A DNA stretch of 34,235 nt from Gordonia jinhuaensis (GTDB taxonomy: Bacteria > Actinomycetota > Actinomycetes > Mycobacteriales > Mycobacteriaceae), in NCBI RefSeq assembly GCF_014639795.1, contig NZ_BMGC01000037.1:1-34235 (forward strand), in the 5' to 3' direction. The notes beneath the pieces were generated by a model that worked only from the letters and a program-made list of their open reading frames with translations, did not search any database and was not told the DNA's origin. Below, piece by piece: positions 32,397 through 34,235 of this stretch. Position numbers and translations under genes: made by a program. Every line of letters starts with the position of its first letter. Position 1 is the first letter of the stretch.

Positions 32397-32648
32397 ATGA
32401 ATCAAGCAGAGCGACGACGTGCGGCACACAGCGGGCAGCGGCCGGGGCCATTCCCCGGGCCAGCCCAAAGTGACGAGGACCGAGTGTTTCATGCGACGGC
32501 GAACTACGAGGTGTCGCGCCAGTGGGTCCCCGCGCTACACATCCCGCTCGCCGCCGACGATCCCACCGAGAACCACGCCCTCGCGTTGATCAGAAGCGGC
32601 TCGGAGCCGGGGACTTTCACGGTAAGCCACGTTGGTACACGTGGGTAG
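32397..32648 (+). CDS. Small hypothetical protein downstream of rpmJ
   Basis: 83 residues, starting MNQAERRRAAHSGQRPG and ending in a beta-like segment ALALIRSGSEPGTFTVSHVG. GAGAGGG lies 6-9 nt before the ATG. No family is recognised. Its codon use is acceptable but not decisive. It could be co-transcribed with rpmJ (61 bp spacing) and so also be zinc-controlled. An in-frame GTG at 32346 is a weaker start. It could also be a non-coding open frame. Confidence 0.4.
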   Translation: MNQAERRRAAHSGQRPGPFPGPAQSDEDRVFHATANYEVSRQWVPALHIPLAADDPTENHALALIRSGSEPGTFTVSHVGTRG

Positions 32649-32714
32649 CCGTGGACGATCCACAGCCCACGCTCAGGCATTGCGTTTATTTCGATTAGTC
32701 GGCAAACTGGCTAC

Positions 32715-33245
32715 ATGAGCACCACCACCGCACCACGCAGAAAAGGAACGTTCTTCCCTCCGACAGATGCCACCAATCTCGACGCCCTCATGGACCTGTC
32801 GAAGTTCCTCGACCACCACGATGAGCCCGCAGCACTCCTCGGCCCCGACGGTGAGAAAATCCCCCTCCCGCTAGAGGTTTACAGCACGCTGACACAGATC
32901 GTGGAAGCCATGCGCGCTCACCGTGCGGTCGTGGTCGCTCCGGTCGATCAGAAGCTCTCGACGCAGGAGGCCGCCGACTACCTCGGCATCAGCCGCCCTA
33001 CGCTCATCAAACTGCTGGAGAGCGGCAAAATCCCCTTCGAGACCGTCGAGGGCAGCCGTCACCGGCGCGTAGAGCTGGGTGACCTGCTCGACTACCAATC
33101 GCAGCGGACTGTGGAGCGACGCAAGGCGTTGCAAGCTCTCGTGGACGATGCCGAGGAAAGCGGCCTGTACGACGTGCCTGCCGAGGACTACCGCAACGCC
33201 ATACGCACTGCTCGCCACGAGATCGCTGAGGAGCGCAAGGAGTAG
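32715..33245 (+). CDS. Excisionase-like HTH antitoxin
   Basis: A 176-residue protein. A MerR/Xis-type winged helix (80-128: KLSTQEAADYLGISRPTLIKLLESGKIPF, then VEGSRHRRVELGDLLDYQ) is the DNA-binding part; residues 1-78 form a separate head and residues 130-176 a charged helical tail, likely to bind the toxin. The PIN-domain gene begins 5 bp downstream. This gene order is known for PIN toxins paired with an excisionase-like antitoxin, so it probably represses its own promoter and neutralises the toxin. The ATG at 32715 is the first in frame. Confidence 0.85.
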   Translation: MSTTTAPRRKGTFFPPTDATNLDALMDLSKFLDHHDEPAALLGPDGEKIPLPLEVYSTLTQIVEAMRAHRAVVVAPVDQKLSTQEAADYLGISRPTLIKLLESGKIPFETVEGSRHRRVELGDLLDYQSQRTVERRKALQALVDDAEESGLYDVPAEDYRNAIRTARHEIAEERKE

Positions 33246-33250
33246 GAGTA

Positions 33251-33820
33251 ATGGCGGGGTTTCGCGTGGTGCTCGACGCTTGCGTGCTGGTGCCGATCAA
33301 CAAAGTTGACCTGCTCCTCACGTTCGCCGAGCAACGGGCGTACTTCCCGCTGTGGAGCGACCGGATCATGGACGAGACTGTGCGCGGTATCCACCGAGCG
33401 ACGAAGGGCCGTGTCTCCGAACAAAGGGCGCGCACGCGAGTCGAGGCCATGAATGACGCCTTCGAGGATGCCTGCGTGGAAGGTTGGGAGCCGCTCGAAG
33501 CGGCGATCATCGGGATGCCCGACCCTGATGACCGCCATGTTGTCGCAGCTGCTGTGAGAGGCCACGCGTCAGCAATCGTCACTGACCACTTCCCGAAGGC
33601 CGTCCTGGAGCCTCTGGGGCTCCACACACGCAGCTCCGACCGATTCCTCTTGGACCTGCTCCACCGCAACCCGGCACGCGCGGTGGCCTGCGTAGCTCAA
33701 ACCGCCGACAAGCACGGACACCCACCAGTGACCACCGAGGTGTTCCTCGAAGCCCTCGCCGCCTCTGGCACAAAGGGTTTCGTTCGAGAGATCACGCCCT
33801 ACTTCGAATCAGGGAGCTGA
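33251..33820 (+). CDS. PIN-domain ribonuclease toxin
   Basis: A 189-residue PIN-domain protein, expected to be a Mg2+-dependent RNase. Acidic residues at the right places are D9 (RVVLDACVLVP), E42 (MDETVRG), D94 (MPDPDDRHVVAAA) and D112 (IVTDHFP), all four of the PIN active site. The last 60 residues form a helical C-terminal part. Together with the preceding antitoxin it forms a type II toxin-antitoxin pair, with AGGAG immediately before the ATG and overlapping the antitoxin stop region. A strong terminator follows at once. Confidence 0.88.
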   Translation: MAGFRVVLDACVLVPINKVDLLLTFAEQRAYFPLWSDRIMDETVRGIHRATKGRVSEQRARTRVEAMNDAFEDACVEGWEPLEAAIIGMPDPDDRHVVAAAVRGHASAIVTDHFPKAVLEPLGLHTRSSDRFLLDLLHRNPARAVACVAQTADKHGHPPVTTEVFLEALAASGTKGFVREITPYFESGS

Positions 33821-33822
33821 AC

Positions 33823-33860
33823 ACACGAAGACCCCCATGGCCTCATGGGAATCTTCGTGT
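33823..33860 (+). terminator. Hairpin terminator after the toxin-antitoxin pair
   Basis: ACACGAAGA (33823-33831) pairs with TCTTCGTGT (33852-33860), with an inner CCCATG/CATGGG stem and GCCT loop. It starts 2 bp after the toxin stop. Confidence 0.75.
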
Positions 33861-33901
33861 CGCTGCTTCCGCACAGCACACACCGGTGAGGTGTAATCAC
33901 C

Positions 33902-33938
33902 TATCCCACAGCGCATCTCGGTTCGAGCGCGGTGGGTA
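33902..33938 (-). terminator. Hairpin after the HTH remnant
   Basis: TATCCCAC pairs with GTGGGTA (one bulge) and inner GCGC with GCGC. It lies just beyond the minus-strand stop at 33944 and could be its terminator. A GGTTCGAGC motif resembles a tRNA T-arm but no tRNA fold exists. Confidence 0.4.
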
Positions 33939-33943
33939 AGGTC

Positions 33944-34159
33944 TCAGACCTCAGCGCCGAGCATCGTGATCAGCGCCGCCGTGGGAACACGGACACGTTC
34001 GGGGTCCGAGGTGGATCACGGGGAGGCGACCTTCGCAGGCCGTCTCATACCCGTAGGCGCGCGAGACCCCGAGATAGGCGACGGCCTGACCGACGCTGAG
34101 GGTCGTTGCCCGCTACGCAATTCGGCAATCGTTGGGGCTGGTGCACGAGTAGGTGACAT
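33944..34159 (-). pseudogene. Decayed excisionase/AlpA-type HTH gene with two frameshifts
   Basis: Reading three frames in turn on the minus strand gives one sensible small protein. From ATG 34159: SPTRAPAPTIAELRSG; then, in the next frame, ATTLSVGQAVAYLGVSRAYG and ETACEGRLPVIHLGPR; then RVPTAALITMLGAEV to the stop at 33944. This is the pattern of the short HTH proteins (PTIAELR...SR...YELA...FPV.RVG.RYRVPTA.LL) that accompany integrases of actinobacterial integrative elements and phages. The shifts are near 34112 and near 33990-34005. A live gene is impossible in this sequence, unless the two shifts are errors. Confidence 0.65.
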
Positions 34160-34203
34160 CTGATCTGGCTTGCCCTGCCGGGCGGCCTGGAAGGATGCCA
34201 GCT

Positions 34204-34235
34204 GTGCCCAAGCCCTATCCCCAGGAGTTCCGCGA
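34204..34235 (+). mobile_element. Start of an IS3-family transposase gene (OrfA), cut by the window end
   Basis: GTG at 34204 opens PKPYPQEFR, the usual N-terminus of the HTH-containing OrfA of IS3-family elements of Mycobacteriales. GGAAGGA lies 7 nt upstream. Only ten codons are visible, so the subgroup is unknown. The element probably begins close to 34161, right before the HTH remnant's start. Confidence 0.6.

Noticed and set aside
33902-33940. tRNA-like element (GGTTCGAGC)
   Set aside because: Only a T-arm resemblance; no acceptor, D-arm or anticodon arm can be folded.

Overview
The window is high-GC actinobacterial DNA, most likely from the Mycobacteriales (Gordonia, Williamsia or Rhodococcus-like). 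The evidence is an Lsr2 nucleoid protein, a 13E12/DUF222 protein behind a mycobacterial-type SOS box, an Ada-AlkA fusion, an Rv3717-like amidase, and many start codons placed 6-8 nt after a TANNNT -10 hexamer (leaderless transcripts). The genus cannot be fixed from the sequence alone. Most of the window is ordinary chromosome; the right end (about 32.7-34.2 kb) is mobile or accessory DNA, and 6.4-9.5 kb looks like a small inserted module.

Layout: 0-1 kb, DUF222 gene (minus) under a likely LexA box. 1.3-4.3 kb, GPH-type MFS transporter coupled to a sphingosine-phosphate-lyase-like PLP enzyme. 4.4-5.8 kb, DUF1345 membrane protein, small membrane protein and MsrA. 6.4-9.5 kb, an unknown protein followed by a Pif1-type helicase that carries a degenerate DnaQ-like domain and a C-terminal BRCT domain. 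9.5-13.9 kb (minus), YchF, AI-2E-type permease, aldehyde dehydrogenase, small unknown protein. 14.1-16.7 kb, alkylation repair pair ada-alkA/ogt with a convergent ArsR regulator. 16.8-19.0 kb, RmuC and a DUF6542 membrane protein. 19.1-24.4 kb (minus), fructosamine kinase (frameshifted), SDR, cell-wall amidase, CobW-type GTPase and TrhO. 24.4-27.0 kb, DUF4190 protein, Lsr2, and a broken YczE/DUF1269 composite gene. 27.2-30.8 kb, secreted GH43-like protein, VOC protein, EamA permease, CGNR regulator. 30.8-32.7 kb, an aminotransferase interrupted by an amber codon, the zinc-free L36 gene under a likely Zur operator, and a small unknown ORF. 32.7-34.2 kb, toxin-antitoxin pair (excisionase-like HTH plus PIN), a decayed excisionase-type HTH gene, and the start of an IS3-type transposase gene.

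Three patterns stand out. (1) Short head-to-tail duplications of 14-21 bp recur at more than ten places, mostly at gene 3' ends, in spacers or in low-complexity protein tails; where they lie inside genes their length is a multiple of three. (2) Several genes are broken by one small lesion: fructosamine kinase, YczE/DUF1269 (in a CA repeat), aminotransferase (TAG replacing an expected Trp), the HTH remnant (two shifts), and possibly the DUF222 gene. These are either real decay or sequence errors. (3) The best candidate for an undescribed system is the two-gene helicase module at 6447-9519. All function calls come from reading motifs; no database search was run.
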